NCBI GenBank assembly: GCA_037481615.1
Contig: JBBFLI010000030.1
Length of the DNA stretch: 49,149 nt
Source of the DNA: SpSt-501 sp037481615
GTDB taxonomy: Bacteria; Desulfobacterota; Desulfobacteria; Desulfobacterales; SpSt-501
Reading direction: 5' to 3' (one strand)
The notes below the pieces were generated by a model. That model worked only from the letters and a program-made list of their open reading frames with translations. It ran no database searches and was not told the DNA's origin. The position numbers and the translations under genes are program-made. Shown piece after piece: positions 8,677 to 15,835 of this stretch. Position 1 is the first letter of the stretch, and the number at the start of each line of letters is the position of its first letter.

Positions 8677-9660
8677 TCAGGCGGAGGCGAAGACCTCGGG
8701 GTTCACCGTGTGCCGCGGCCGCTCCCCGCGCGCGAAGGCGAGGATCTGCTCCACGATCCCGGTGCTCATGTTGTTCATGCCCTCGTAGGTGAAGGCCGCC
8801 GTGTGCGGGGTGAGGACCACGTTGTCGAGGGCGAGCAGCGGCGAAGCAACCGGGGGCTCCTCCTCGAAGACATCGAGCCCCGCACCGGCGATTTTGCCGG
8901 TCCGCAGGGCCTCGACCAGGTGGGCCTCGTTCACGATCCCGCCGCGCGAGCAGTTGATGAGGAAGGCGCTGGGCTTCATGCGCGCGAGCGCCCGCGCGTC
9001 GATCAGGTGGCGGCTCTCCGGGGTGAGCGGAACATGCAGGCTCACGATGTCGGCGCGCGCGAGGAGCTCCTCGAGGGGGACGCGCTCGATGCCGTGCTCC
9101 GCGGCGAAGGCCTCGGGCCAATAAGGATCGTGGGCGAGGACGCGCATCTGGAACCCCTTCGCCCGCAGGGCGACACAGCGGCCGATCGCCCCCAGGCCGA
9201 CCAGGCCGAGGGTCTTCTGCCAGATCTCCACCCCGAGGATGCGGGTATGCTCCCAGCGCTGCGCGCGCAGGCCGCGGTCGCACTCGAGGATGCGGCGCGC
9301 GAGCGCGAGGATCAGGGCGAAGGTGTGGTCGGCCACCGCCTGGTTGTTCGCCCCCGGCGTGTGGAAGACGGGGATGCGGCGGCGCGTGGCGGCGGCGACG
9401 TCCACCGTGTCCAGGCCCGCCCCGAGCTTGGCGACGGCGCGCAGCCGGCCCGCGCGATCGAGCACCGCGTCGTCGACGCGCAGGTCGTTGCCGCAAAGGA
9501 GAATGTCCGCCCGGGCGAGGGCCTCGCGGAAGCGCGTCTCCGCGATGCCCGCGCCCCTCAGGTCGGAGATCTCGAAGCCCGCCCGGCGCAGGGCCTCGAG
9601 CGGGGCGGGGTCGAAGGCGCTGAAGGGGCGGGCCTCGATCAGCACGTGGAGGGCGCTCAT
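8677..9660 (-). CDS. D-2-hydroxyacid dehydrogenase (NAD-dependent)
   Basis: This 327-residue protein has the two-domain fold of D-isomer-specific 2-hydroxyacid dehydrogenases. The NAD-binding glycine motif is GLGAIG at 155-160 and the catalytic residues are R239 ('NCSRGGIVNE'), E268 ('DVFEEEPP') and H286 ('TPHTAAF'). Substrate could be 3-phosphoglycerate, hydroxypyruvate or glyoxylate; there is no ACT regulatory domain, so SerA is possible but not assured. The start overlaps the purB stop by four bases, so it is coupled to purB. The serine/glycine fusion enzyme at 16673-19318 makes a role in serine metabolism attractive, but that is inference only. Confidence 0.88.
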   Translation of the reverse strand: MSALHVLIEARPFSAFDPAPLEALRRAGFEISDLRGAGIAETRFREALARADILLCGNDLRVDDAVLDRAGRLRAVAKLGAGLDTVDVAAATRRRIPVFHTPGANNQAVADHTFALILALARRILECDRGLRAQRWEHTRILGVEIWQKTLGLVGLGAIGRCVALRAKGFQMRVLAHDPYWPEAFAAEHGIERVPLEELLARADIVSLHVPLTPESRHLIDARALARMKPSAFLINCSRGGIVNEAHLVEALRTGKIAGAGLDVFEEEPPVASPLLALDNVVLTPHTAAFTYEGMNNMSTGIVEQILAFARGERPRHTVNPEVFASA

Positions 9661-11030
9661 GCCGGGTCCTCCTCTCCGAAGTCGGGGACGATCCCCGTGT
9701 AGGTGTGGGGGGTGATGCGAAGGAGCTCGTCCTTCACCCGCCGCGGGACGGCGAGCGCCTCGATGAAGGCCGCGATCCTCTCCCGCGTGACCCGCCCCCC
9801 CGTGCGCGTGAGCTCCTTGAGCGCCTCGTAGGGGCGGGGGAAACCCTCGCGGCGGAGCACGGTCTGGATGCCCTCGGCCACCACCTCCCAGTGCGCTTCC
9901 AGCTCCGCGGAGAGCGCCTCCCCGTCGAGGGCGATCTTCCCCAGCCCCCGGAGCAGGCTGCGGTAGGCGATCAGCCCGTGGGCGAGCGCCACGCCCAGGT
10001 TGCGGATCACGGTCGAGTCGGTGAGATCCCGCTGCAGGCGCGAGACGGGGAGCTTCGCGGCCAGATGCCCGAGCAGGGCGTTGGCCACCCCGAGGTTGCC
10101 TTCCGAGTTTTCGAAGTCGATCGGGTTCACCTTGTGCGGCATGGCCGAGGAGCCGACCTCCTCGGGGCGGACCTTCTGGCGGAAGAGCTCGAAGGCGATG
10201 TAGGTCCACAGATCGCGGTTGAGGTCGATCAGGACGGTATGGATGCGCCGCAGGGCGTCGCAGAAGGCGGCGAGGTTGTCGTAGGGCTCGATCTGGGTCG
10301 TCAGGCGCGTGCGGGAGAGGCCGAGGGTTTCGTTCACGAAGCGGTCGGCGAAGGCGATCCAGTCGATCTCCGGGTAGGCCGCGTGGTGGGCGTTGAAGTT
10401 GCCCGTCGCGCCGCCGAACTTGGCGGAGAAGGGGACCGCGCGGAGCTGCCCGAGCTGCCCCCGGAGGCGCTCCACGAAGACCTGGATCTCCTTGCCGACC
10501 CGGGTGGGCGAGGCGGGCTGGCCGTGGGTGCGGGCGAGCAGGGGCACCTCGCGCCACTCGCGCGCGAGCGCCGCCAGGCGGGCGACGACCTCCTCGAGCG
10601 CGGGGCCGAGGACCTCCCGCCAGGCCTCCTTCAGGGCGAGCGGCAGGGCCGTGTTGTTGATGTCCTGGGAGGTCAGCCCGAAGTGGACGAACTCGCGCCA
10701 GGGTTCGAGCCCGAGCTCGTCGAGCATCTCCTTCAGGCGGTACTCGACCGCCTTGACGTCGTGGTTGATCTCCCGCTCGATCGACTTGACCCGTTCCTCG
10801 TCGTCGCGCGTGAGGCGTCCGAGGCGCTCCCGCAACGCCGCCAGGCGCCCGGGGTCGACCCCCCGCAACGCCGGAAGCGGAAGCCGGCAAAGGGCGATGA
10901 AGTACTCCCCCTCCACGCGCAGGCGGTAGCGGATGAGGGCGCCTTCCGAGAAGTAAGCGGCCAGCGGCTCGGCCTGGCGGCGGTAGCGGCCGTCCACGGG
11001 GGAGATGGCGTCCAGGGGGTCGAGGGCCAT
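9657..11030 (-). CDS. purB: Adenylosuccinate lyase
   Basis: This 457-residue enzyme of purine biosynthesis splits SAICAR to AICAR plus fumarate and adenylosuccinate to AMP plus fumarate. It begins 'LDPLDAISPVDGRY', typical of the E. coli-type PurB (456 residues), and contains the fumarase/aspartase superfamily signature 'GSSAMPHKVNPIDFEN' (about 290-305), whose serine loop is catalytic, as well as 'HFGLTSQDINNT'. It is a cytoplasmic homotetramer in characterised relatives. A near-consensus promoter lies inside the end of the upstream VanZ-like gene (11124-11152), with a perfect palindrome next to the expected start of transcription. Confidence 0.96.
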   Translation of the reverse strand: MALDPLDAISPVDGRYRRQAEPLAAYFSEGALIRYRLRVEGEYFIALCRLPLPALRGVDPGRLAALRERLGRLTRDDEERVKSIEREINHDVKAVEYRLKEMLDELGLEPWREFVHFGLTSQDINNTALPLALKEAWREVLGPALEEVVARLAALAREWREVPLLARTHGQPASPTRVGKEIQVFVERLRGQLGQLRAVPFSAKFGGATGNFNAHHAAYPEIDWIAFADRFVNETLGLSRTRLTTQIEPYDNLAAFCDALRRIHTVLIDLNRDLWTYIAFELFRQKVRPEEVGSSAMPHKVNPIDFENSEGNLGVANALLGHLAAKLPVSRLQRDLTDSTVIRNLGVALAHGLIAYRSLLRGLGKIALDGEALSAELEAHWEVVAEGIQTVLRREGFPRPYEALKELTRTGGRVTRERIAAFIEALAVPRRVKDELLRITPHTYTGIVPDFGEEDPA

Positions 11031-11100
11031 GTTCCTCGGCGCGGCAAAAGGGGCCCGGCGGGGGGGGCCGTGAACCGAAGCCCGTCCGCCCGCGGCGGCG

Positions 11101-11122
11101 GGCCTCGGGGGGATCCGAGGCC
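11101..11122. promoter_or_regulatory. Perfect 8-bp inverted repeat at the purB transcription start
   Basis: GGCCTCGG (11101-11108) and CCGAGGCC (11115-11122) form a perfect inverted repeat with a six-base spacer. It lies immediately after the VanZ stop (11127) and covers the place where transcription from the 11124-11152 promoter should begin. It could be an operator for purB or a stem that ends the VanZ transcript; no T-run follows, so an intrinsic terminator is the weaker reading. Confidence 0.45.
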
Positions 11123-11123
11123 G

Positions 11124-11152
11124 GTATTAGACGGGTTCGCGAGACCTGTCAA
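11124..11152 (-). promoter_or_regulatory. Sigma-70-like promoter for purB
   Basis: On the minus strand TTGACA (11152-11147) and TAATAC (11129-11124) are separated by 17 bases. The -10 element overlaps the stop codon of the VanZ-like gene, so purB probably has its own promoter nested in the end of its neighbour and is not just read through from thrS. Confidence 0.65.
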
Positions 11153-11540
11153 GGCGCCCCCGCGCGGAGCCGGCACGCCGGCGACGCGTCGCCAGCAGGT
11201 ACGCGAGGGTCCCGGCCGCAGCCCCCAGACTGTCGGCGAGCCAGTCCGCGGGGTCCGCGGAGCGCCCCGGGACGAAGGCCTGGTGGATCTCGTCCAGAAG
11301 GCCGTAGAGCGCGGCCGAAAGCAGGCTCAGGTTGCCGAGGCCCCACCCGGAAAGCCCCGGCCAGTAAGCCCGGTAGGCGCGGGTGAAGAGAAAGGCGAGC
11401 CCGGCGTAGGCGACGAAGTGCAGCGCCTTGTCCGCCCCTTCCACGGAGGGCAGCGGCGGCGGCTTCGGCAGGGAGGAGACGGCGAAAATCGCCGCGGCGT
11501 AGAGGAAGAGCGGCAGTCCGTGGGTGAGTCCTTTGCGCAT
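11127..11540 (-). CDS. VanZ-like family membrane protein
   Basis: This 137-residue protein has four hydrophobic segments and the VanZ-like pattern: an 'SSLPKPPPLP' loop after the first helix, 'DKALHFVAYAGLAFLF', 'LDEIHQAFVPGRSADPADWLADSLGA' in order, then a final helix. In VanZ-like proteins the conserved H, D, E and H residues cluster near the membrane surface; the general family function is not established, although VanZ itself gives low-level teicoplanin resistance. A very basic tail (RRRR..) follows the last helix. It sits 22 bases downstream of the small cysteine protein and may share the thrS transcript. Confidence 0.85.
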   Translation of the reverse strand: MRKGLTHGLPLFLYAAAIFAVSSLPKPPPLPSVEGADKALHFVAYAGLAFLFTRAYRAYWPGLSGWGLGNLSLLSAALYGLLDEIHQAFVPGRSADPADWLADSLGAAAGTLAYLLATRRRRAGSARGRLDRSREPV

Positions 11541-11562
11541 GGGACGGTCCCCCGAGGCCTCC

Positions 11563-11796
11563 CTAGAAGCCCGTCGTGGGACGCCGCCGCCCGAAGCGGG
11601 CCTCGCACGGGGCGTTCTTGGTCACGTGCCGCTCGAGTTTCCGGCACCAGAGGGAGACGAAAGTGCGGCAGGAACCGTCCAGGCCGGGGGTCTTCGCGAA
11701 ATCCGCCTCCGGGCAGCGCAGGTCGCAGAAGCGGATCCGGCTCGTCGTGACCCCGGCGTTTTCCGCCGGTCTGCGGGGGCTGGCGCGCCGGGCCAT
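11563..11796 (-). CDS. Small five-cysteine protein, function unknown
   Basis: This 77-residue protein starts 13 bases after the thrS stop on the same strand. It contains five cysteines at 24, 28, 43, 51 and 64, in the pattern C-x3-C-x14-C-x7-C-x12-C, embedded in well-formed sequence ('FCDLRCPEADFAK', 'GSCRTFVSLWCRKLERHVTKNAPC'). No signal peptide is seen, so a zinc or iron-sulfur site is more likely than disulfides. The ATG at 11796 is preferred; an in-frame TTG at 11820 would overlap the end of thrS. I recall similar small proteins in deltaproteobacterial genomes but cannot name a family. It is probably real because spacing, strand and composition fit the operon. Confidence 0.6.
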   Translation of the reverse strand: MARRASPRRPAENAGVTTSRIRFCDLRCPEADFAKTPGLDGSCRTFVSLWCRKLERHVTKNAPCEARFGRRRPTTGF

Positions 11797-11809
11797 CGGA
11801 TCGGAGCCC

Positions 11810-13726
11810 TCAGCCCGCAAAGCCTTCGAAGGCGAGCGCGCGGCGGCGGACGTTGTCCCGGACGGCGGAGACGAAACTCCCGCATTCGACCCCCGGGGCC
11901 ACGCGGCCGTCGAGGGTGCGCACGGCGAGCGTCCCGCTTTCCTTCTCGCGCGGCCCCACGGTGACGATGAGGGGCACCTGGGCGAGCTGGGCCTCGCGCA
12001 CCTTGCGGTTCAGGCTCTCGGTGCGGCCGTCGACCTCGACGCGCAGGCCCTCGGCTTCGAAAGCGCGCCGCAGTTCGTGGGCGTAAGCGACGAGTTCGTC
12101 GTTCATCGGCAGGAGCACGGCCTGCACGGGGGCCATCCAGAGCGGAAAGCGTCCCGCGAAGTGTTCGATCAGGATGCCGAGGAAGCGCTCGATCGAACCG
12201 TAGATCACGCGGTGGATCATGATCGGCCGCTTGCGCTGGTTGTCGCGGTCGACGAAGACGAGCTGGAAGCGCTCGGGGAGCGACATGTCGAGCTGGATCG
12301 TGCCGCACTGCCAGGTGCGGCCCAGGGCGTCCTTGATGTGGATGTCGATCTTCGGCCCGTAGAAGGCCCCGTCGCCCTCGTTCACCTTGTAGTCCCGGCC
12401 GTAGGCGGCGAGGGCGGAGCGGAGCCCGTCGGTGGCGAGCGCCCACTGCTCGTCGGTGCCGATCGATTTCTTCGGCCGGGTGGAGAGCTCGAGGTGGAAG
12501 CCCAGCCCGAAGGTGGCGTAGATGCGCTCGACCAGCCGCAGCACGCCGAGGATCTCCTCCTCGATCTGCTCGGGGGCCATGAAGATGTGGGCGTCGTCCT
12601 GGTGGAAGGCGCGCACGCGGAACAGGCCCGAGAGGACTCCGGAGAGCTCGTGGCGGTGGACGAGCCCGATTTCGGCCGCCCGGAGCGGGAGCTCGCGGTA
12701 GGAGTGCGGCCGGCGGTTGTAGAGGAGCATGCCGCCCGGGCAGTTCATCGGTTTGATCGCATACTCGGTCTCCTCGATCGTCGTCGTGTACATGTTCTCG
12801 CGGTAGTTTTCCCAGTGCCCGGAGCGCTCCCAGAGCGAGCGGTTCAGGAGAATCGGGGTCTTCGTCTCCACGTAGCCCGCCGCCCGGTGCTCCTCGCGCC
12901 AGTAATCGAGGAGGGCGTTCCAGAGCACCATCCCCCGCGGGTGGAAGAACGGCATTCCCGGGGCCTCGTCGTGGAAGCTGAAGAGGTCCAGGGCCTGGCC
13001 GATCCGGCGGTGGTTGCGCCGGCGCGCCTCCTCGAGGAAGCGGAGATAGGCGTCCAGTTCCTTCTTGTCGAAGAAGGCCGTCCCGTAGATCCGCTGCAGC
13101 TGTGCGCGCGAGGGGTCCGCGCGCCAGTAGGCGCCCGAGACCTTGAGCAGCTTGATCGCCTTGACGAAGCCGGTGTGCGGGACGTGGGGCCCGCGGCAGA
13201 GGTCGGTGAACTCGCCCTGCTCGTAGACCGAGATCACCCCCTCGGGGAGCTCGCGGATCAGCTCGAGCTTGTAGGGCTCGTCCCGGTAGAGGGCGAGCGC
13301 CTCCTCGCGGCTCAGTTCGCGGCGCCGGATGGGGAGCTTCGCCTGGATGATCTTCTGCATCTCGGCCTCGATGCGGGGGAAATCCTCCTCGGAGACCGGG
13401 GGCATGTCGATGTCGTAATAGAATCCGTCCTCGACCACGGGGCCGATGGTGAGCTTGGCCTCGGGGTAGAGCCGCAGGATGGCCTGGGCCATCACGTGGG
13501 CCGCGCTGTGGCGCATGATCTCGAGGGCCTCGGGATCCCGGGTGGTGATCAGGCGCACCGTGGCGTCACGGTCGATCGGGGTCTCGAGATCGACGAGCCG
13601 GTGATCGAGCTCGAGGGCGACCGTGTTGCGGGCGAGGCCTTCGGAGAGGCTCCGGGCCAGCTCGAGCCCGTTCACGGGACGTTCGAAGCGCCGTTCGCTG
13701 CCGTCGGGGAGCGTGATGCGAACCAT
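11810..13726 (-). CDS. thrS: Threonyl-tRNA synthetase
   Basis: This 638-residue class II synthetase charges tRNA(Thr). It has an N-terminal TGS domain (1-62), the editing domain with 'HSAAH' (H73, H77) that removes mischarged serine, the class II catalytic core with the zinc-site cysteine in 'MNCPGGML' and 'HRHELSG', and the anticodon-binding domain (about 535 onward). Full family length. The ATG at 13726 has GGAGG seven bases upstream, but that site can pair with CCTCC in the leader, and an intrinsic-terminator-like hairpin lies between the promoter and the gene, suggesting attenuation. The usual infC-rpmI-rplT neighbours are absent; the five-cysteine protein and VanZ-like genes follow. Confidence 0.97.
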   Translation of the reverse strand: MVRITLPDGSERRFERPVNGLELARSLSEGLARNTVALELDHRLVDLETPIDRDATVRLITTRDPEALEIMRHSAAHVMAQAILRLYPEAKLTIGPVVEDGFYYDIDMPPVSEEDFPRIEAEMQKIIQAKLPIRRRELSREEALALYRDEPYKLELIRELPEGVISVYEQGEFTDLCRGPHVPHTGFVKAIKLLKVSGAYWRADPSRAQLQRIYGTAFFDKKELDAYLRFLEEARRRNHRRIGQALDLFSFHDEAPGMPFFHPRGMVLWNALLDYWREEHRAAGYVETKTPILLNRSLWERSGHWENYRENMYTTTIEETEYAIKPMNCPGGMLLYNRRPHSYRELPLRAAEIGLVHRHELSGVLSGLFRVRAFHQDDAHIFMAPEQIEEEILGVLRLVERIYATFGLGFHLELSTRPKKSIGTDEQWALATDGLRSALAAYGRDYKVNEGDGAFYGPKIDIHIKDALGRTWQCGTIQLDMSLPERFQLVFVDRDNQRKRPIMIHRVIYGSIERFLGILIEHFAGRFPLWMAPVQAVLLPMNDELVAYAHELRRAFEAEGLRVEVDGRTESLNRKVREAQLAQVPLIVTVGPREKESGTLAVRTLDGRVAPGVECGSFVSAVRDNVRRRALAFEGFAG

Positions 13727-13733
13727 GCCTGTC

Positions 13734-13748
13734 CCTCCTTGGGGGAGG
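13734..13748 (-). promoter_or_regulatory. Hairpin covering the thrS ribosome binding site
   Basis: On the minus strand CCTCC (13748-13744) and GGAGG (13738-13734) can pair around a five-base loop. The GGAGG arm is the thrS Shine-Dalgarno sequence, seven bases before the ATG. Pairing would block translation start. The stem is short, so its stability in the cell is uncertain. Confidence 0.45.
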
Positions 13749-13752
13749 CCCG

Positions 13753-13787
13753 AAAAAACAGGACCGGCGCGGCCGCGGCCCGCCGGT
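13753..13787 (-). terminator. Intrinsic-terminator-like hairpin in the thrS leader (possible attenuator)
   Basis: On the minus strand ACCGGCG (13787-13781) pairs with CGCCGGT (13769-13763), with further GGCC pairing inside, and is followed by CCTG and six T residues (13758-13753). This is a textbook terminator shape. No gene lies upstream on this strand between the hairpin and the proposed thrS promoter, so it would act on the thrS transcript itself. Confidence 0.55.
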
Positions 13788-13810
13788 TCCCGTCGGGGGG
13801 GAATCCGGGC

Positions 13811-13840
13811 TTGTCTTCACCAAACGGGTTATTGTAAATA
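13811..13840 (+). promoter_or_regulatory. Possible promoter for rnd
   Basis: TTGTCT (13811-13816) and TAAATA (13835-13840) are 18 bases apart on the plus strand. Transcription would start at about 13847, next to the rnd ATG at 13848, which has no Shine-Dalgarno sequence. If correct the transcript would be essentially leaderless. Confidence 0.4.
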
Positions 13841-13860
13841 GTTTTCCATGTCCGGGTCAA
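13831..13860 (-). promoter_or_regulatory. Sigma-70-like promoter for thrS
   Basis: On the minus strand TTGACC (13860-13855) and TACAAT (13836-13831) are 18 bases apart. Transcription would start near 13824, giving a leader of about 97 bases that includes the terminator-like hairpin and the hairpin over the ribosome binding site. The element overlaps the rnd start codon and the possible rnd promoter. Confidence 0.5.
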
Positions 13861-15020
13861 GGCAACCTCTGGAAACGCGGGCGGCGGAGCCCTTCCTCTG
13901 GGTCGAAACCGAAGCGGCGCTCTGCGCCTTCGCCCGCGAGATCGCCTCCGCCCCCGTCCTCGGGGTCGACCTCGAGGCCGACTCGCTGCACCACTTCCAC
14001 GAGAAGGCCTGCCTGCTGCAAATCGCCGCGCCGACGCGCCACGCGGTCGTGGACACGCTCGCCTTGCGGGACCTCGGCTGCCTCGCGCCCCTGCTCCGCG
14101 ACGCCCGCATCCGCAAGGTCTTCCACGGCGCCGACTACGATCTGCGGTTGCTGCAGCGCGATTTCGGCATCCGGGTCGCCGGGCTCTTCGACACCCAGCT
14201 CGCCTGCCGCTTCCTCGGCTATCCCGAAACCGGCCTCGAGGCCGCACTCAAGCGCACCTTCGGCGTCGAACTCGACAAGCGCCAGCGCCGGAAAGACTGG
14301 TCGCTGCGCCCGCTGCCGGAGGCGATGGTCGCCTATGCCGCGGCCGATGTGCGCCACCTCGTCCCGCTCGCAGCGCACCTGGAGGCGGAGCTCGCCGCCC
14401 GGGGGCGCCTCGCCTGGATGCTCGAGGAGTGCCGCCTGCTCGCGGAAGCGATCCCCGCGGCGGAGAAGGAGCCGGCGCCGCGCTTTCTCTCCTGCAAGGG
14501 GGCGGGCCGTCTGGACCCGCGGGGACTGGCGGTGCTCGAGGCCCTGCTGCGCCTGCGCGAGGAGCTGGCGCGGAAAAAAGATCGGCCGCCGTTCAAGGTC
14601 TTCCGCACCGAAAGCCTGCTCGCCCTGGCCGAGGCACGGCCGCGCGACGCCCGGGGCCTCGCCGAAAGCGGGGCGCTCAGCCCGCTCCAGATCGAGCGCT
14701 ACGGCCGGGAGGTTCTCGCGGCGATCGCCTCCGCGCTCGAGCTCCCCGAAGACCGCCTGCCCCGCTACCCGCGCCGCCCCCGCTCGCCGTTGAACGCCGC
14801 GGCCGGCGAGCGCCTCCAGAGGCTGCGCCGGTGGCGCGAGCGCAAGGCGCGCGAGCTCGGCCTCGAGCCATCCCTCGTCTGCTCCAAGGCGGCGATGCGC
14901 TCGCTCGCCGAACGCAAGCCCCGGACCGAAGCCGAGCTCGAGGCCCTCGCCGAGCTGCGCCCCTGGCAGCGTGCCGCGTTCGGCGGTGAGATCCTCGCTC
15001 TCCTGCAGGGCAAGGGCTGA
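13848..15020 (+). CDS. rnd: Ribonuclease D
   Basis: This 390-residue 3'-5' exoribonuclease (E. coli 375) trims tRNA precursors and other stable RNAs. The DEDDy active site is visible as D41 and E43 ('GVDLEADSL'), D98 ('GADYDLRLL') and Y163-x3-D167 ('YAAADVRHL'). Two HRDC-type RNA-binding domains follow (about 215-295 and 310-385). It is cytoplasmic. The ATG has no Shine-Dalgarno sequence and lies next to the expected transcription start, so the message may be leaderless. It is divergent from thrS, fitting a tRNA-metabolism neighbourhood, and is followed 9 bases later by the alpha/beta hydrolase. Confidence 0.94.
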   Translation: MSGSRQPLETRAAEPFLWVETEAALCAFAREIASAPVLGVDLEADSLHHFHEKACLLQIAAPTRHAVVDTLALRDLGCLAPLLRDARIRKVFHGADYDLRLLQRDFGIRVAGLFDTQLACRFLGYPETGLEAALKRTFGVELDKRQRRKDWSLRPLPEAMVAYAAADVRHLVPLAAHLEAELAARGRLAWMLEECRLLAEAIPAAEKEPAPRFLSCKGAGRLDPRGLAVLEALLRLREELARKKDRPPFKVFRTESLLALAEARPRDARGLAESGALSPLQIERYGREVLAAIASALELPEDRLPRYPRRPRSPLNAAAGERLQRLRRWRERKARELGLEPSLVCSKAAMRSLAERKPRTEAELEALAELRPWQRAAFGGEILALLQGKG

Positions 15021-15029
15021 GGTCCGTCC

Positions 15030-15692
15030 GTGGCCGAAAGGGCGGTGCGCATCCCCTGCGGGGAGATCGAACTCGAGGGCCGGCTCGCCGAGGCGGACGG
15101 AAGCCGCGCCGCGCTCGTTCTCCACCCCCACCCCCTCTACGGGGGGGACATGGACACCGCCGTCGTGCTCGCCCTGGCGCGGCTCTTCCACCGGGCGGGC
15201 TTCCGTGTGCTGCGTTTCAATTTCCGCGGCGTGGGCGAAAGCGGCGGAAGGCACGGCGGCGGCGGGCCCGAGCGCCTGGACGTCGCCTCCGCCCGCGACT
15301 GGCTCCGCGCCGGCGGGGCGGAGGAGATCTGGGCCGCCGGCTATTCCTTCGGGGCCTGGGTGCTCGCCGGTGCGCCCGAGGGGTTTGCCGGTTTGATCCT
15401 CGTCTCCCCGCCGGTTGCGCTCCTCGACTTCGGCTCCCCCTCCCCCCTCCCCGCGCTGCGCCTGGTCGTCACCGGGGAGCGCGACCCGATCGCCCCCGCC
15501 CGGCGGATCGCACCGCTTGTGCCGCTCTGGAACCCCGACGCCGCCTTCACGGTGATCCCCGGCGCCGACCACTTCTACACGGGGACCCTCGGGAAGCTCA
15601 CGGAGGCCGCAGCGCGAGCGCTCCGCCCCCGAAGGGAGGGGCCGGATTTCGGGCTCTCCGCCGGCCCCGACCCGACCGATCGCCGCGCTTGA
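15030..15692 (+). CDS. Alpha/beta hydrolase
   Basis: This 220-residue protein has the layout of small alpha/beta hydrolases: 'LHPHPLYGGDMD' early (oxyanion/lid region), 'LRFNFRGVGESGG', nucleophile elbow 'AGYSFGAW' with serine near residue 106, an acidic residue in 'VTGERDPIAP', and the histidine in 'IPGADHFYTG'. The full catalytic triad is therefore present. There is no signal peptide; it should be cytoplasmic. Substrate is unknown. GTG at 15030 is taken as start, with GAGGT upstream inside the end of rnd; it is probably co-transcribed with rnd. Confidence 0.88.
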   Translation: MAERAVRIPCGEIELEGRLAEADGSRAALVLHPHPLYGGDMDTAVVLALARLFHRAGFRVLRFNFRGVGESGGRHGGGGPERLDVASARDWLRAGGAEEIWAAGYSFGAWVLAGAPEGFAGLILVSPPVALLDFGSPSPLPALRLVVTGERDPIAPARRIAPLVPLWNPDAAFTVIPGADHFYTGTLGKLTEAAARALRPRREGPDFGLSAGPDPTDRRA

Positions 15693-15762
15693 CCCGCCGC
15701 CGGGGGGCGAGGGAACCTCCGGCCCGGAAATGACCGCCGGCCGAGAGAAAAACATCCTCCCT

Positions 15763-15772
15763 CCCCCCCCCC
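15763..15772. repeat. Homopolymeric C10 tract
   Basis: Ten consecutive C residues lie between an ATG at 15730 and the reading frame of the DUF11-like protein. Removing one C would place that ATG in frame with the downstream domain. The tract could be a phase-variation switch, a fixed frameshift or a sequencing error. Confidence 0.6.
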
Positions 15773-15835
15773 GCCCTTTCGCGGGAAAGGCCGCGGCGCC
15801 CGCGAGCGAAGCTTTGCCGGCGGGTCTTCGGGGGG

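Noticed and set aside
13727..13823. Threonine-rich leader peptide in the thrS leader
   Set aside because: The frame starting with GTG at 13823 has no stop before thrS and no run of threonine codons.
13727..13830. T-box riboswitch in the thrS leader
   Set aside because: The leader from the proposed promoter is about 97 bases, too short for stem I plus antiterminator, and no TGGNACC core is present before the terminator hairpin.
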